From Bradyrhizobiaceae bacterium (GTDB taxonomy: Bacteria > Pseudomonadota > Alphaproteobacteria > Rhizobiales > Xanthobacteraceae), in the NCBI GenBank assembly GCA_003105195.1, contig PQAH01000024.1:1-64000 (forward strand): 64,000 bases of DNA. The letters are read 5' to 3'. Below are positions 36,584 through 46,022 of the stretch, piece after piece. The translations under genes and the position numbers were made by a program. The notes beneath the pieces are model-generated. The model searched no databases. It had not been told where the DNA came from and worked only from the letters and a program-made list of their open reading frames with translations. Numbering within the stretch: the first letter of the stretch is position 1; each line of letters starts with the position of its first letter.

Positions 36584-38548
36584 TTAAGTCGCGATCTTTC
36601 CACCGCCGCGCTTGGTAATGGCAACGACCGAAGGCCGTGGTGGGATGCCCGGACGGAAATCAGGCCAGGCCACCCCAAGATGTCTCAGCGGGATGTCTTG
36701 CGTCCCCGGATCGGAGCCAGCTGGCTCTCCCGGATGTTGAACTGCCACGAATAGCGTTTCATCATCCGGCGTGAAGACGGGGCCGCAAAGCTCACCACCG
36801 GCCGGAACGCGATAGAATTGCTTTGCCCGGCCCCGGAACAGGCCTTCCGTCTCAAGTCCCCAAAGCCCGTCGGTGCGGCCCGTGGTTGCCATCGTGTTAC
36901 CATCGGTGGCAATCCACAGTCGGCCCTGTGCATCGACTGCGATGTTGTCGGGCATGGCCAGCCAGCCACTTTCCACCCCACTTGCCGAAGATGCGGCCAC
37001 CTCCGGTGCGATCGAGGGATCGCCGCATTTCAGCAGAATGTCCCATGTGAACCGGTTGGCCGTATGGTCGCCGTCAGCGGGGGTCATTTCAACGATATGC
37101 CCGAACCTGTTATCGGCGCTTGGATTCGCGGCATCGACTTGGTCTGCCGTGCGGCCCGCATTGTTGGTAAGACTGACATACACCCTGCCTGTGCGAGGGT
37201 TGGCCTCGACGTCTTCCGGCCGATCCATTTTCGTTGCACCCAATAGATCGGCGGCCCGCCGTGTCTCGATCAGCACATCGGCTCGACTTGCGAATCCGTT
37301 GGCTTCGGTAATGAGACCGTGGCCATGGACCAATGGCAGCCAATCAAGCGTGCCATCGGCGTTGAATCGCGCAACCGACAGCACCCCATCGTCGAGAATA
37401 TTCCGATTGGCAGCATTGCCGGGGGGATGAACGCGTGCCGCGGTGACAAAGCGATAAACGTATTCGAAGCTCTCATCGTCGCCCATGTAGATGACGTAGC
37501 GACCATCCTTGTTCACGATGCCGGCGGCACCCTCGTGTTTGAAGCGGCCAAGAGCTGTTCGTTTCTTCGGCGTCGAAGTGGGATCGAAAGGGTCGATCTC
37601 GACGACCCACCCAAAACGGTTCGCCTCGTTGGGCTCTTTGGCGAGATCGAACCGATCATGCCATCGCCCCCATTCATACCACTGGCCTCGCACACCGTAA
37701 CGTTTGAAGTTTCCAGCCTCCCGGTGATGGGGGGCAACCTCACCCCAGAAATAGCCGTGAAAATTCTCCTCGCAACTGAGCCAAGTGCCCCAAGGCGTAA
37801 TGCCGCCTCCGCAGTTGTTGAGCATGCCGCGGACGTGGCGTCCGCTCGGGTCGGTTTGCGTCTTCAAACGGTCGTGACCGGCGGCAGGTCCCGCAACCTC
37901 GATCGGTGTTTCGACGTCGATACGGCGCGCAAATTTCGACCCCGCGACTACCCGCCATTTTCCGGCGGCTCGCTCCACCTCGATGACGGCGCCGCCGTGC
38001 GCGGCCATTTCGATGTCGGCGATATCCTCGTCGGTCCGGATATCCTGCTGGCCGGCTCGCGGAAGCATCAACTCGGCGCTGGTATATTCGAAGTTGACCA
38101 CCAGCAGGCCGTGATGCGAGGGATTGGCAGCGCCGGGCATCGGCAGATAGCCGAGAAAGTCGTTGTTATAGCCAAACTGCAGTCTTTGGCCGCCGGCGTT
38201 CTGGCTGGCCGGATCAAACGCAGGGGCGCCGGGGAGCACCGGATCGCCCCACCGGATCAAAATATCGGCGTCGTAGCCATTCGCGACTTGATGATCATAC
38301 CCACCGCCTGGTCCGATGTCGTCGAATTTGAACCGCGGATTCGCATCGATATCGGCACTGCGGCCAGGCGCAGCCTTCACCGAAACCGGAGGACCAACTG
38401 TCGTCGCCAGGACCGCGATGCCGAGTGTCCCCTTGAGAACGGCGCGTCGATTGAGGCGAGCCGCGACGACCTCCTGGATCGACGGGCTGTCGCTGTTGTT
38501 GCGCCCGATGTTCTCGGACGCGTCAAAGGCCTGCGCGAGCGTGTGCAA
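36584..38548 (-). CDS. phoX: PhoX-type Tat-exported alkaline phosphatase (DUF839)
   Basis: 654 residues. The N-terminus holds a Tat signal (LNRRAVLKGTLGIAVLATT). The body has PhoX blocks NCGGGITPWGTWLSCEENFHGYF, NRFGWVVEIDPFDP, YMGDDESFEYVYRFV and MDRPEDVEANPRTGRVYVSLTNN, which supply the Ca/Fe and phosphate ligands. PhoX releases phosphate from organic esters in the periplasm. The start is a TTG preceded by GGAGG with 7-base spacing. GC content is visibly lower than in the flanks, and the gene is bracketed with the nuclease gene by palindromic repeats, so transfer is likely. Confidence 0.93.
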   Translation of the reverse strand: MHTLAQAFDASENIGRNNSDSPSIQEVVAARLNRRAVLKGTLGIAVLATTVGPPVSVKAAPGRSADIDANPRFKFDDIGPGGGYDHQVANGYDADILIRWGDPVLPGAPAFDPASQNAGGQRLQFGYNNDFLGYLPMPGAANPSHHGLLVVNFEYTSAELMLPRAGQQDIRTDEDIADIEMAAHGGAVIEVERAAGKWRVVAGSKFARRIDVETPIEVAGPAAGHDRLKTQTDPSGRHVRGMLNNCGGGITPWGTWLSCEENFHGYFWGEVAPHHREAGNFKRYGVRGQWYEWGRWHDRFDLAKEPNEANRFGWVVEIDPFDPTSTPKKRTALGRFKHEGAAGIVNKDGRYVIYMGDDESFEYVYRFVTAARVHPPGNAANRNILDDGVLSVARFNADGTLDWLPLVHGHGLITEANGFASRADVLIETRRAADLLGATKMDRPEDVEANPRTGRVYVSLTNNAGRTADQVDAANPSADNRFGHIVEMTPADGDHTANRFTWDILLKCGDPSIAPEVAASSASGVESGWLAMPDNIAVDAQGRLWIATDGNTMATTGRTDGLWGLETEGLFRGRAKQFYRVPAGGELCGPVFTPDDETLFVAVQHPGEPAGSDPGTQDIPLRHLGVAWPDFRPGIPPRPSVVAITKRGGGKIAT

Positions 38549-38590
38549 CCACGGACCTCCAAAGCGCCACTCGAATTCACCACCAAGTAC

Positions 38591-39496
38591 TCATTCGAAG
38601 GCTCGATTCAAGAGCCGAGCCAGGCGCACGCCGGCCATTTTCAGACGTCGAGCTGCAATGCGGTTGGCCTCTTCGAGCACCGCCACGTCCAGGACAATGG
38701 GGTTGGTCTCGGAGTTGCCTTCGAGCCGGTCCCGGTCGATCAGACCGTGGCGCATGACGAATTCGCGCGCAATCTGGAACGATTCGTTGGCCCAGTCCTC
38801 CGACGATGACCGCTCCCACGCCATTCGCTCTTCGGCCGTGATCTCGGCAGCCAGGCGGGCCGCGATCTCGCTTGAACTGGAGCCAAGATCGGCGACGAAC
38901 TTCCAGTCCCACCATGTGTGCAACTGGGCGACCTTATCGCCGATCCGTATCCACGGCCCCTCCCATCCACCCCAGCCGTCCCAAACATCCTCCGGCGGAC
39001 CGGGCGCGTAGGCATGCAGCGGCACGTGAAGGTCGCCCACGAAATGAATCAGGAATTTTAGCGCTTCGGCCCGCACCGGCTTGGCCGCATGCATGTCGGC
39101 AAGGACACGCGCAAACTCTTCGATCTTCTGCACGATGCAATCGTCGCTCTTGCAGTCGCGCTCGCGGTTGTAGCCTGCGCCATTGTGTGGAATGTCTACC
39201 GCATGCCATGGATCGGTTTCCGGTCGCTCCTCGGCGATGTCGTCGGCCCACATCGCGAGGTCTGCCAATTCAATCGGATCCCGATCGAGCAGATTACGAA
39301 TCTGGCCGGCAGCTTTTTCCGAAAGGTGGCGTGTTCCTATTTCGATCACCGCGCTGTGGCCGGTCATCGTCCAAGCGCGACTTGTCTTCGAGACGCAGAG
39401 GAGAATTGCGAAGGCCATCAAGATGCTGAGCACGAGTCGAATGGGTTGTGGCTGGTGCCTGCACCGGCAATAGCTGTAGAATTTTAGATGGCGCAT
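38591..39496 (-). CDS. S1/P1-type secreted nuclease
   Basis: About 301 residues. The hydrophobic segment LVLSILMAFAILLCVSKTSRA is a signal peptide whose cleavage exposes Trp (AWTMTGHSAVIEIG), the N-terminal Zn ligand typical of this family. WADDI, DPWHAVDIP, FLIHFVGDLHVPLHA and QLHTWWDWKFV carry the other ligands of the trinuclear Zn site. It degrades single-stranded DNA/RNA outside the cytoplasm to 5'-nucleotides. The start is uncertain: longer starts (39496, 39535) lie inside a palindromic repeat; GTG at 39433 or ATG at 39418 would trim to a short signal peptide. It ends 42 bases upstream of phoX. Confidence 0.9.
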   Translation of the reverse strand: MRHLKFYSYCRCRHQPQPIRLVLSILMAFAILLCVSKTSRAWTMTGHSAVIEIGTRHLSEKAAGQIRNLLDRDPIELADLAMWADDIAEERPETDPWHAVDIPHNGAGYNRERDCKSDDCIVQKIEEFARVLADMHAAKPVRAEALKFLIHFVGDLHVPLHAYAPGPPEDVWDGWGGWEGPWIRIGDKVAQLHTWWDWKFVADLGSSSSEIAARLAAEITAEERMAWERSSSEDWANESFQIAREFVMRHGLIDRDRLEGNSETNPIVLDVAVLEEANRIAARRLKMAGVRLARLLNRAFE

Positions 39497-39540
39497 GATC
39501 TTGTCGGCAAACCGGTATCCACTTCGCCGGAACATGCGCT
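39464..39540 (+). repeat. Composite palindromic repeat, copy 3 (right arm of A, full B)
   Basis: CCGGCAATAGCTGTAG (39464-39479) is the right arm of an A palindrome; its left arm seems lost. Palindrome B is complete at 39490-39540, GGCGCATGATC... to GCCGGAACATGCGCT. It lies in the same orientation as copy 2 and overlaps the 5' end of the nuclease frame. Confidence 0.8.
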
Positions 39541-39613
39541 AAACTCCAACAATGACCGCGGCGGCCCGGCGTTCCATTCCCTCCGGCGCGCGTGATGGTG
39601 AGCAACCCGACTC

Positions 39614-40960
39614 ATGTCCAATAATGCCGATGCACGCGCACAATGGAAGACACGGAGCGGGTTCATCCTGGCGGCGCTCGGCGCCGCCATCGGCCTCGGC
39701 AATATTTGGCGGTTCTCCTACGTGGTCGGCGACAACGGCGGCGGAGCCTTCCTGGTCCTCTACTTCGCGACCATCGCGCTGGTCGGCCTGCCGCTGCTGC
39801 TGGTGGAGCTCGCGGTCGGAAGGGCCACGCAGCGCGAGGCCGCTTCCGCCTTCCGGCAGCTCGGCAGGGCCGCGCCCTGGCGCAGCGCCGGCGTGCTCGG
39901 GGTCGTGGTCTCGTTCGTGATCCTGACCTACTACGCGGTGATCGCGGGCTGGGCGCTCAAATTCTTCGCCGCCTTCGCGAGCGGCGGATATCCGTTCGCG
40001 GCCGGCGAGGCAGCCGCGTATTTCCGTGCCTTCACGGCGGCCGCGATCGAGCCCGTGATCTGGCAGGCCTGCATCATCGTCGCGACCGTAGGAATCGTGA
40101 CGGGTGGAATCGAGCGGGGAATTGAGCGGGCCAACAAGATCCTGATGCCGGCGCTCGCCGTGATCGTCGTGGGCCTGGCGATCCACAGCCTGACCCTTCC
40201 CAATGCCGGCCGTGGCCTCGCCTTCCTGTTCGCGCCGAGCTGGGAGGCGCTGGCGCAGCCGCGCGTCTACCTCGCGGCCCTCGGCCAGGCCTTCTTCTCC
40301 CTCGGCCTCGCCATGGGCGTGCTGGTCACTTATGGCAGCTATCTTCCGCAGCATCATCGTCTCCCGATCGCGGGGGTCATCATTGCGTTCGGCGATACGT
40401 TGTTCGCGATCGTGGCGGCCATCGTCATCTTCCCGGCGGTGTTCAGCTTCGGAATGAGTCCCGACCAGGGACCGGGACTCGCGTTCATCACACTTCCCGA
40501 GATCTTCGCCCGCATGGCGGGAGGGCAGATCGTCGGGGTGGCCTTCTTTGGTCTCCTGGTGCTCGCCGCGATTACCTCCTCGGTCGCGCTGCTGGAGATC
40601 CCGGTCGCCTACGCGATCGAGCGCTGGGGGATGTCGCGCGGTTCGGCGGCGCTCGCGATCGCCGCCGCGGCTTTCGTTCTCGGCGTGCCGAGCTCGCTCG
40701 GGTTCGGGCCGCTTTCGCAGGTGCTCCTCGCCGGCCTGCCGATCCTCGATGCCGTCGATTTCGCGGCTTCCAATGTCATCCTGCCGCTCAGCGGGCTGGC
40801 GATCGCGCTGTTCGCCGGCTGGCATTGGCGTCGGGCCGACGCTCTCGCCGCCATCGGATTTCGCGATCCGCGGGTGGCGCAACTGTGGCGGATCTCGGTC
40901 CGCTACGTCGCGCCCGCGATGATCGCCATCGTCTTCCTGCGATCGCTCTCGCTGATCTGA
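39614..40960 (+). CDS. Neurotransmitter:sodium symporter (NSS/SNF) family transporter
   Basis: 448 residues with about 11-12 helices. TM1 holds the Na+/substrate motif ALGAAIGLGNIWRFSYVVGDNGGGAF, and TM6-TM8 carry FFSLGLAMGVLVTYGSYL and ITSSVALLEIPVAY (the Na-site Ser/Thr cluster). This is the LeuT-type fold for amino acids or related compounds; substrate not readable. No regulator or metabolic partner is adjacent. The GC content returns to the high level of the chromosome here. Confidence 0.92.
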   Translation: MSNNADARAQWKTRSGFILAALGAAIGLGNIWRFSYVVGDNGGGAFLVLYFATIALVGLPLLLVELAVGRATQREAASAFRQLGRAAPWRSAGVLGVVVSFVILTYYAVIAGWALKFFAAFASGGYPFAAGEAAAYFRAFTAAAIEPVIWQACIIVATVGIVTGGIERGIERANKILMPALAVIVVGLAIHSLTLPNAGRGLAFLFAPSWEALAQPRVYLAALGQAFFSLGLAMGVLVTYGSYLPQHHRLPIAGVIIAFGDTLFAIVAAIVIFPAVFSFGMSPDQGPGLAFITLPEIFARMAGGQIVGVAFFGLLVLAAITSSVALLEIPVAYAIERWGMSRGSAALAIAAAAFVLGVPSSLGFGPLSQVLLAGLPILDAVDFAASNVILPLSGLAIALFAGWHWRRADALAAIGFRDPRVAQLWRISVRYVAPAMIAIVFLRSLSLI

Positions 40961-41054
40961 CCGCACACGCCTCGGCAGGACTTCTTCCGATCCGCGCTCC
41001 ACGGTGCCGGGCGCTCGTGGGACCTGCGATTCTCAGCAGATGCCGGCGCTGTCG

Positions 41055-42782
41055 TTAACGAGAAACCCGCGCGGATGCGTGGTCTCCTCCCGGCGCCGCA
41101 TAGCACCGCAAGATCGCCTTTCGCACGATCAGGCGGCTTTGGAAGGACGCGAGGTGCCTGTTCCTCTCCACGGCTGCGGTCTCGTTGGCAAGCTCCTCAT
41201 CCCCGATGACATTGCGGAACCAGGCGGAATAGTCCTTGGCGCGAAGGTGATGCTCCCAGGTGGCGTCGTCGACGTGATCGGCGATCTCCAGGAACTCGAA
41301 TATGTTCTTGGCGCCGAGATTGTACGCCTTGTCCGGCCCGCGGAAATAGAAACTGCGCCAATGACCGACGTCGCCGACGGCGTATTTGCCCGTATGCCTG
41401 CGGTGGCACTGGCGCGGCGCATCGATCCTCAAGGCTCTCGGCGGCAGCGACGTGCCGGGCTCCCAATACAGGATTTCCCCATTCTCCAAGGTCGGGAAAC
41501 TATCCGGACACGGCGCGTCGACCGCCTTGGCAAATTCTGCAAGGCGTATCGAAGCATCCGGATCGAAGGCAATCAGGATATCGACCTTCCTCAGCACGGC
41601 GGCGCACAAGCCGGCGGGGTTGATCGTTGCGAGGATCATGGCGCCCAGGTCGTTTCCGGCCTCAATCGAGAGTTTTTCCGTTGCGGGGAAGAGCTGGTGC
41701 GCTTCATCGACCACGAGCCAGTGCGGCCGCCCGGTGCGACGGCGCAGATCGGCTATTGCGGGCAGCAGCCGGGCGAGCAGCTGCCTCCTTTGCGACAATG
41801 ACGACGTCACGGTGCTGATGACAACATTGACGTCGGTTTCCCGGAGCAGCCGCAGAGCTTCCTCCGCGTCGGGTGATGACCAGTCGTCGGATAACGATAC
41901 CGCATCGTCCAGGCCGTGGTAATCGCCTTCGGGATCGAATGCGCAGAATTCCAGCTCTTTCTCCACCATGCGCTCCGTCAGCAGCTTGGCCAGACGCGAC
42001 TTGCCGCATCCGGAGGGCCCGACGATCAGCACAGCTCGAGCAGGTGGCAGATGGATTGCGGCACCGGCTCGGTCGAAGCCGAGCAGCAGGCCCTGCCGTG
42101 ACGCAAGAATCAGGCGGACATCCTCCTGCTCGATGCGCGCGACCAGCTCCTCGACCCCGGCGCCGTGATCGCCGGAAAGCCTGACATCGACCGCCGCCAT
42201 GACCGCGGGCAGAGCGTTCGCGACGGCGGCCGAACCGCCACACATCTGCAGGAAGGCATGATCGTTCTCGGCATCTCCGACGCCCATCACGTTGCGCGGG
42301 GAGATGTCCAGTTCTGCCAGGGCTGCCTTTAAGCCGGACGCCTTGTTGACGCCGGTCGGCAAGACCATGACGGCCCCCTTGTTGAATACGACCTGCAATT
42401 CCAAGCCGAGCTCCCGTATGCAGTCGAGGACCGCTGTCTGGTGCGGCTCCCAGGTCGCGACAATCGCCCGTCCCACCGATATCGGCTCGACCCTGCGCTC
42501 GATCAGCCTCTGAACGAAATGCGGCGGCGGCATCGGCGCGAGCACGCGTTCGCGGCCGCTGGCGGGATCGTATACGACGGCGCCGTTCTCGACGACCACC
42601 CGGTCGAACAGGGCCAGCTCGGGGAAGGCGTGCTCGAGCGCGACCAGTTCCCGCCCGGTCACCATTACAAGCCGACGTCCGCCGGCCTTGAGCTTACGCA
42701 ATGCGGATAACGTCCCCGCACTGACCGTGCCATGCTGGGCGAGGGTACCGTCATAATCCGCGGCGAGACACAGGATATACAA
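41055..42782 (-). CDS. HAD-IIB phosphatase fused to HerA/FtsK-like P-loop ATPase
   Basis: 575 residues. Residues 1-235: HAD phosphatase of the Cof/sucrose-phosphatase type, with LAADYDGTLA (Asp9/Asp11), MVTGRE and a late GVGDAENDHAF. About 240-460: a P-loop ATPase with Walker A GPSGCGKSR (about 255-263) and Walker B WLVVDEAH (about 355-362), in an order like HerA-type enzymes. From about 490 (FYFRGPDKAYNLGAKNIFEFLE... DYSAWFRNVIGDEELA) there is a DUF5752-like helical domain. This three-part fusion has no known function. Overlap is absent but it is 35 bases downstream of glgA, so it may act on sugar phosphates or sense them. Confidence 0.83.
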   Translation of the reverse strand: MYILCLAADYDGTLAQHGTVSAGTLSALRKLKAGGRRLVMVTGRELVALEHAFPELALFDRVVVENGAVVYDPASGRERVLAPMPPPHFVQRLIERRVEPISVGRAIVATWEPHQTAVLDCIRELGLELQVVFNKGAVMVLPTGVNKASGLKAALAELDISPRNVMGVGDAENDHAFLQMCGGSAAVANALPAVMAAVDVRLSGDHGAGVEELVARIEQEDVRLILASRQGLLLGFDRAGAAIHLPPARAVLIVGPSGCGKSRLAKLLTERMVEKELEFCAFDPEGDYHGLDDAVSLSDDWSSPDAEEALRLLRETDVNVVISTVTSSLSQRRQLLARLLPAIADLRRRTGRPHWLVVDEAHQLFPATEKLSIEAGNDLGAMILATINPAGLCAAVLRKVDILIAFDPDASIRLAEFAKAVDAPCPDSFPTLENGEILYWEPGTSLPPRALRIDAPRQCHRRHTGKYAVGDVGHWRSFYFRGPDKAYNLGAKNIFEFLEIADHVDDATWEHHLRAKDYSAWFRNVIGDEELANETAAVERNRHLASFQSRLIVRKAILRCYAAPGGDHASARVSR

Positions 42783-42817
42783 GACTCGCTCCGCGGTTCT
42801 CTCTTGGGTTTTTCCAG

Positions 42818-44404
42818 CTAGGCCACGTGCTGGTGCGGATCGTCCGCTGCCAAACCTTTCACTCGCGGCGGCGCGCCGACCGTCTCATGCACGAGCGCCA
42901 TGCGTTTGGCAGGAACCAGACGCTCCGGTGGCCTTTCGGGAATCACTGCTGCGGTATCGGGCGCAAGCTTCCGATAGAGGGAGGAATATCGCTTGGCGGC
43001 CTCGGCCCATCCGAAGCGCCGGCTCATGGCGCGCTGCTGAATCCTGGACCAAATGGACCGCTGGCCGTAGAAGGCCAGCGCCCGGTCGAGGCAATCAAGC
43101 AAGGCGTCAGCGTTCGGCTGCGCGAAGGCGAAGCCGGTCGCGCAACCGCAGGCGGCCGTCCATTCCGTGGTATCGACAATCGTGTCGGACATCCCACCGA
43201 CATGACGCACGATGGGAACCGCGCCATAACGCATCGCGTAGAGCGGGGTGAGGCCGCAGGGTTCGAATCGGCTCGGATGAAGCAGCAGGTCCGCTCCTGC
43301 CAGATGGCGATGCGCCAACTCCTCGCGGTAGCCAATCCTCACAGCCAAGCGGCCCGGATAATGGGCTGCGGCGTCGCGAAATTCCGCTTCCAGCGCCGGC
43401 TCGCCGTCACCCAAAACCGCGAGCTGCACGTCGCGCTCGAATATCCTGTGCAGTGTTCGGGCCACGACGTCCGCCATCTTCTGATCGGTGATCCGGCTCA
43501 GCCATACGACGAGTGGCACGGCGGGATCCGTGGTCAAGCCGAGTTCGCGCTGAAGCTCCTCCTTGCAGGCGAGTTTGCCCGCCATGTTGCCGACATCGAA
43601 CGAAACCGGCAGGTGCGGATCGTGCGCCGGATCCCAAATGGAATAGTCGACGCCGTTGAGGATTCCGGTGATGTCACGCCGGCGGAGGTTCAACAGGCCG
43701 TCGAGGCCGCAGCCATAATCAGCCGTCAGGATCTCCTGCGCGTAGGAGGGGCTGACGGTGGTGATCGCCTGGCTGAACCGTATGCCGGCCTTCATGAACG
43801 ATACGCGGCCGTAGTACTCGACTCCGTCCGGGGTGAACAAGCCATCCGGAAGGCCGATCACCGGCAGGACCGAGTGCGGGAACAGCCCTTGGTACGCGAG
43901 GTTGTGGATCGTGAATATGGTCGGAGGCCGCTCCTTCGTCGATTGCCCGATCAAGAGCGGCAGCAAGCCGGTGTGCCAGTCGTTGGCGTGCACCACATCG
44001 GCATGCCAGTCGCGATCCACCTCGCCCAGGGCGATTTTCGCGGCCACGCGCGAGAACGTGGCGAAGCGTCGGGCATTGTCCGGCCAATCGCAACCGGCTT
44101 CATCGAGATAGGGTGTCCCCGGACGGTCGTAGAGATTCGGCGCATCCACCAGCCACACGGGGAGCCCGCTGTCAGGGATGCGCGCGGCGATCACGCGGAG
44201 CGGCTCCGATCCTGTCGCATCCGGCAGTTCCGCGACAATCTCCTTCTCGGTCGCGAGAGCGAGGGCGCGCGGATAGGCCGGCAGGACGAGTCGCACATCC
44301 ATCCCACCTTGGACCAGCGCTTGGGGCAGGGCGGCGCTCACATCGGCCAGGCCGCCGGTCTTGGCCAAGGGGAAGATTTCTGCCGACACGAACAGAACGC
44401 GCAT
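42818..44404 (-). CDS. glgA: Glycogen synthase GlgA (ADP-glucose, GT5)
   Basis: 528 residues. MRVLFVSAEIFPLAKTGGLADV at the N-terminus contains KTGGL (Lys15) for ADP-glucose; mid-protein motifs WHTGLLP and PPTIFTIHNLAYQGLFP, and the C-terminal PSRFEPCGLTPLYAMRYG carry the catalytic Glu and nucleotide-sugar ligands. It elongates alpha-1,4-glucan. No glgB, glgC or glgP is in the window. The start at 44404 has GGAG six bases upstream. Lower GC than the surrounding Mrp and stress regions. Confidence 0.96.
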   Translation of the reverse strand: MRVLFVSAEIFPLAKTGGLADVSAALPQALVQGGMDVRLVLPAYPRALALATEKEIVAELPDATGSEPLRVIAARIPDSGLPVWLVDAPNLYDRPGTPYLDEAGCDWPDNARRFATFSRVAAKIALGEVDRDWHADVVHANDWHTGLLPLLIGQSTKERPPTIFTIHNLAYQGLFPHSVLPVIGLPDGLFTPDGVEYYGRVSFMKAGIRFSQAITTVSPSYAQEILTADYGCGLDGLLNLRRRDITGILNGVDYSIWDPAHDPHLPVSFDVGNMAGKLACKEELQRELGLTTDPAVPLVVWLSRITDQKMADVVARTLHRIFERDVQLAVLGDGEPALEAEFRDAAAHYPGRLAVRIGYREELAHRHLAGADLLLHPSRFEPCGLTPLYAMRYGAVPIVRHVGGMSDTIVDTTEWTAACGCATGFAFAQPNADALLDCLDRALAFYGQRSIWSRIQQRAMSRRFGWAEAAKRYSSLYRKLAPDTAAVIPERPPERLVPAKRMALVHETVGAPPRVKGLAADDPHQHVA

Positions 44405-44739
44405 GACGAGCTCCAAAGAGGCTCAATCGTGAAAACAGATTCGAGGGACATCCGTGACGATTCGGCAGCACGGAATACAGTCCGCGTGCTCACACGCGGC
44501 ATTCGCCCGGGTGACCGGTATTCGGCAAGCGTAGCGATGTCGCCTTCACGGCCGCCCCAATTCGAGACCGCCTCGCTCGGCGTCTGCTCGCGTTCATATA
44601 AAGCATATCCTGATTGCGCTCCTTGGATATTGAGTTGAATCAAACCGCGCCGGAGAGAGTGTCCCCTGCCCGAAGACGAGACATGGACTCGATCTCCTCG
44701 AGCAGCCTTTCGATCTGGCAGCGGTCTCGACGGGAGGGT
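44405..44739. other. 335-bp intergenic region holding an FNR/FixK-type box
   Basis: No gene. TTGAGTTGAATCAA at 44630-44643 matches TTGAT-N4-ATCAA with one change. It lies 226 bases before glgA, further than a typical activator site, and downstream of the leftward USP gene. It may act on glgA from a distal promoter or on an unseen transcript. The stretch 44590-44640 is relatively AT-rich. Confidence 0.55.
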
Positions 44740-45582
44740 TCACCGGTCTCTGGCGAGCAGAAGATCGCAAAGCGCGCTCTTGCCGACGTGGCGCAACAGG
44801 AGCCGCGGATCGTGGTCGTCGTGCTGCAGCCCGTCCGCGTCGACCACCAGGAGATCCGCGCCGACGCGCCGGACGCAGTCCAACAGCACGGCGGCACCGA
44901 CGCGCGGCGCGACCCGCGCCGCGGACAGCATGCCGGCGGCTACCGCGGCCGGGGAGGGGACCAGGTGGGTCTCGACCTGCGGGGCGAGGCGTCGCGCGGC
45001 TCGTTCCGTCGATGCGATGTCCGCCAGCGGGTCCGCGTGAACGACCGCGCGCCGGTAAGGCGTGGAAGGCGGTCCGGCGACCATGAGGACCGGCCGGTCG
45101 CCGCAGCGCACGACATCCATCACGGTCGAGGCGGGCGCCTCGAGGTGGGCGCAGCGGTCCCCGAGACCCAGGACGATGGCGTCGCTGCCGAGCTCGATCG
45201 CCTCGCGGAGAATCTCGAGGCCGGGCTCGCCGGCCCGCACATTGAACGAGACGTCGTGTGTCGCGCCCCGCCCGAGCGAGCGCGCCTGCTCGGCCAGGCG
45301 CCAGAGGGCCTCTTCCCGGCGCTGCCGGGCCAATCCACGCGGCAGAGCCTCCTCGACGACGTGGAGCAGCGTGACCTGCGCGCCGAGCGCCTTGCCACGC
45401 TCGAGCGCCCGGGCGACGGCGCGGCGGCCGCCGGGCGAGAAGTCCGTCGCCACGAGGAGATGCTCGACCGGCACGCTCAGCAACAGCTCGTGAGCGGCTG
45501 CCGCCTCTTCGATCGCGGACGGCGATCCAAGTCCCCGGGATGCGGCTTGCGACCTCGCGTCGCGCAGATCGTGCAGGTCCAT
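44740..45582 (-). CDS. Tandem-domain universal stress protein
   Basis: 280 residues. The first UspA domain (about 37-165) begins VEHLLVATDFSPGGRRAVARAL and has IVLGLGDRCAHLEAPASTVMDVV, near the G-x2-G-x9-G(S/T) ATP-binding loop; the second (about 170-275) starts RRAVVHADPLADIAS and ends ADLLVVDADGLQHDDHDPRLLLRHVGKSAL, with the loop degraded. The family forms ATP-binding stress factors in the cytosol. The neighbourhood (FNR boxes, glycogen synthase, histidine kinase pair) suits a hypoxia or dormancy role. Confidence 0.88.
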   Translation of the reverse strand: MDLHDLRDARSQAASRGLGSPSAIEEAAAAHELLLSVPVEHLLVATDFSPGGRRAVARALERGKALGAQVTLLHVVEEALPRGLARQRREEALWRLAEQARSLGRGATHDVSFNVRAGEPGLEILREAIELGSDAIVLGLGDRCAHLEAPASTVMDVVRCGDRPVLMVAGPPSTPYRRAVVHADPLADIASTERAARRLAPQVETHLVPSPAAVAAGMLSAARVAPRVGAAVLLDCVRRVGADLLVVDADGLQHDDHDPRLLLRHVGKSALCDLLLARDR

Positions 45583-46022
45583 GTCCGGGCTCTCACCTTT
45601 CGTTGCGGCCGTTGCGCGCAGCCGATCCGATGCTCGCGGTGGTCGCGGCGCTCAGTGTGCCGGCGCACGGCTGACCACCGTGCGCCGACGCGTCGCAGGG
45701 TTCCTGCCGCCCGATCGCCCCTCCGACGATCCTCCCGGCCTTATGATGAGGCCGTGATTGCTCCACCTGGACAGAGCCTCGGCCCCATCCGGCGGGTTCT
45801 GCTCTCCCGCCTTCGTGGCGGGCTCGCGCTCCGTCCCGCGGCGTTTGGTCATCGATTGCCTCTGCTCGATGCACGTCTTCACATCGAACCGGACCGCGCG
45901 GCTCACGCGCGGCGGGAAGAGACGTCACCTCCTCGCGCCCTCTCGAACGTGCACCGCCCTCCCGGTCTTTCATACCTGTCAACCTTGGCAGGTCCGCGCC
46001 GGCGCCATCCCGGATTCAGTCC
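45583..46022. other. 440-bp divergent region without a gene
   Basis: Open frames here are composition shadows (Arg/Pro-rich, no signature). The region must hold promoters for the leftward USP and the rightward histidine kinase. I looked for TTGAT/ATCAA pairs and saw none. Confidence 0.5.

Noticed and set aside
45652..45906. 84-residue frame in the divergent region before the histidine kinase
   Set aside because: Composition is Arg/Gly-rich without a domain or RBS; most likely a shadow of the surrounding GC-rich DNA.
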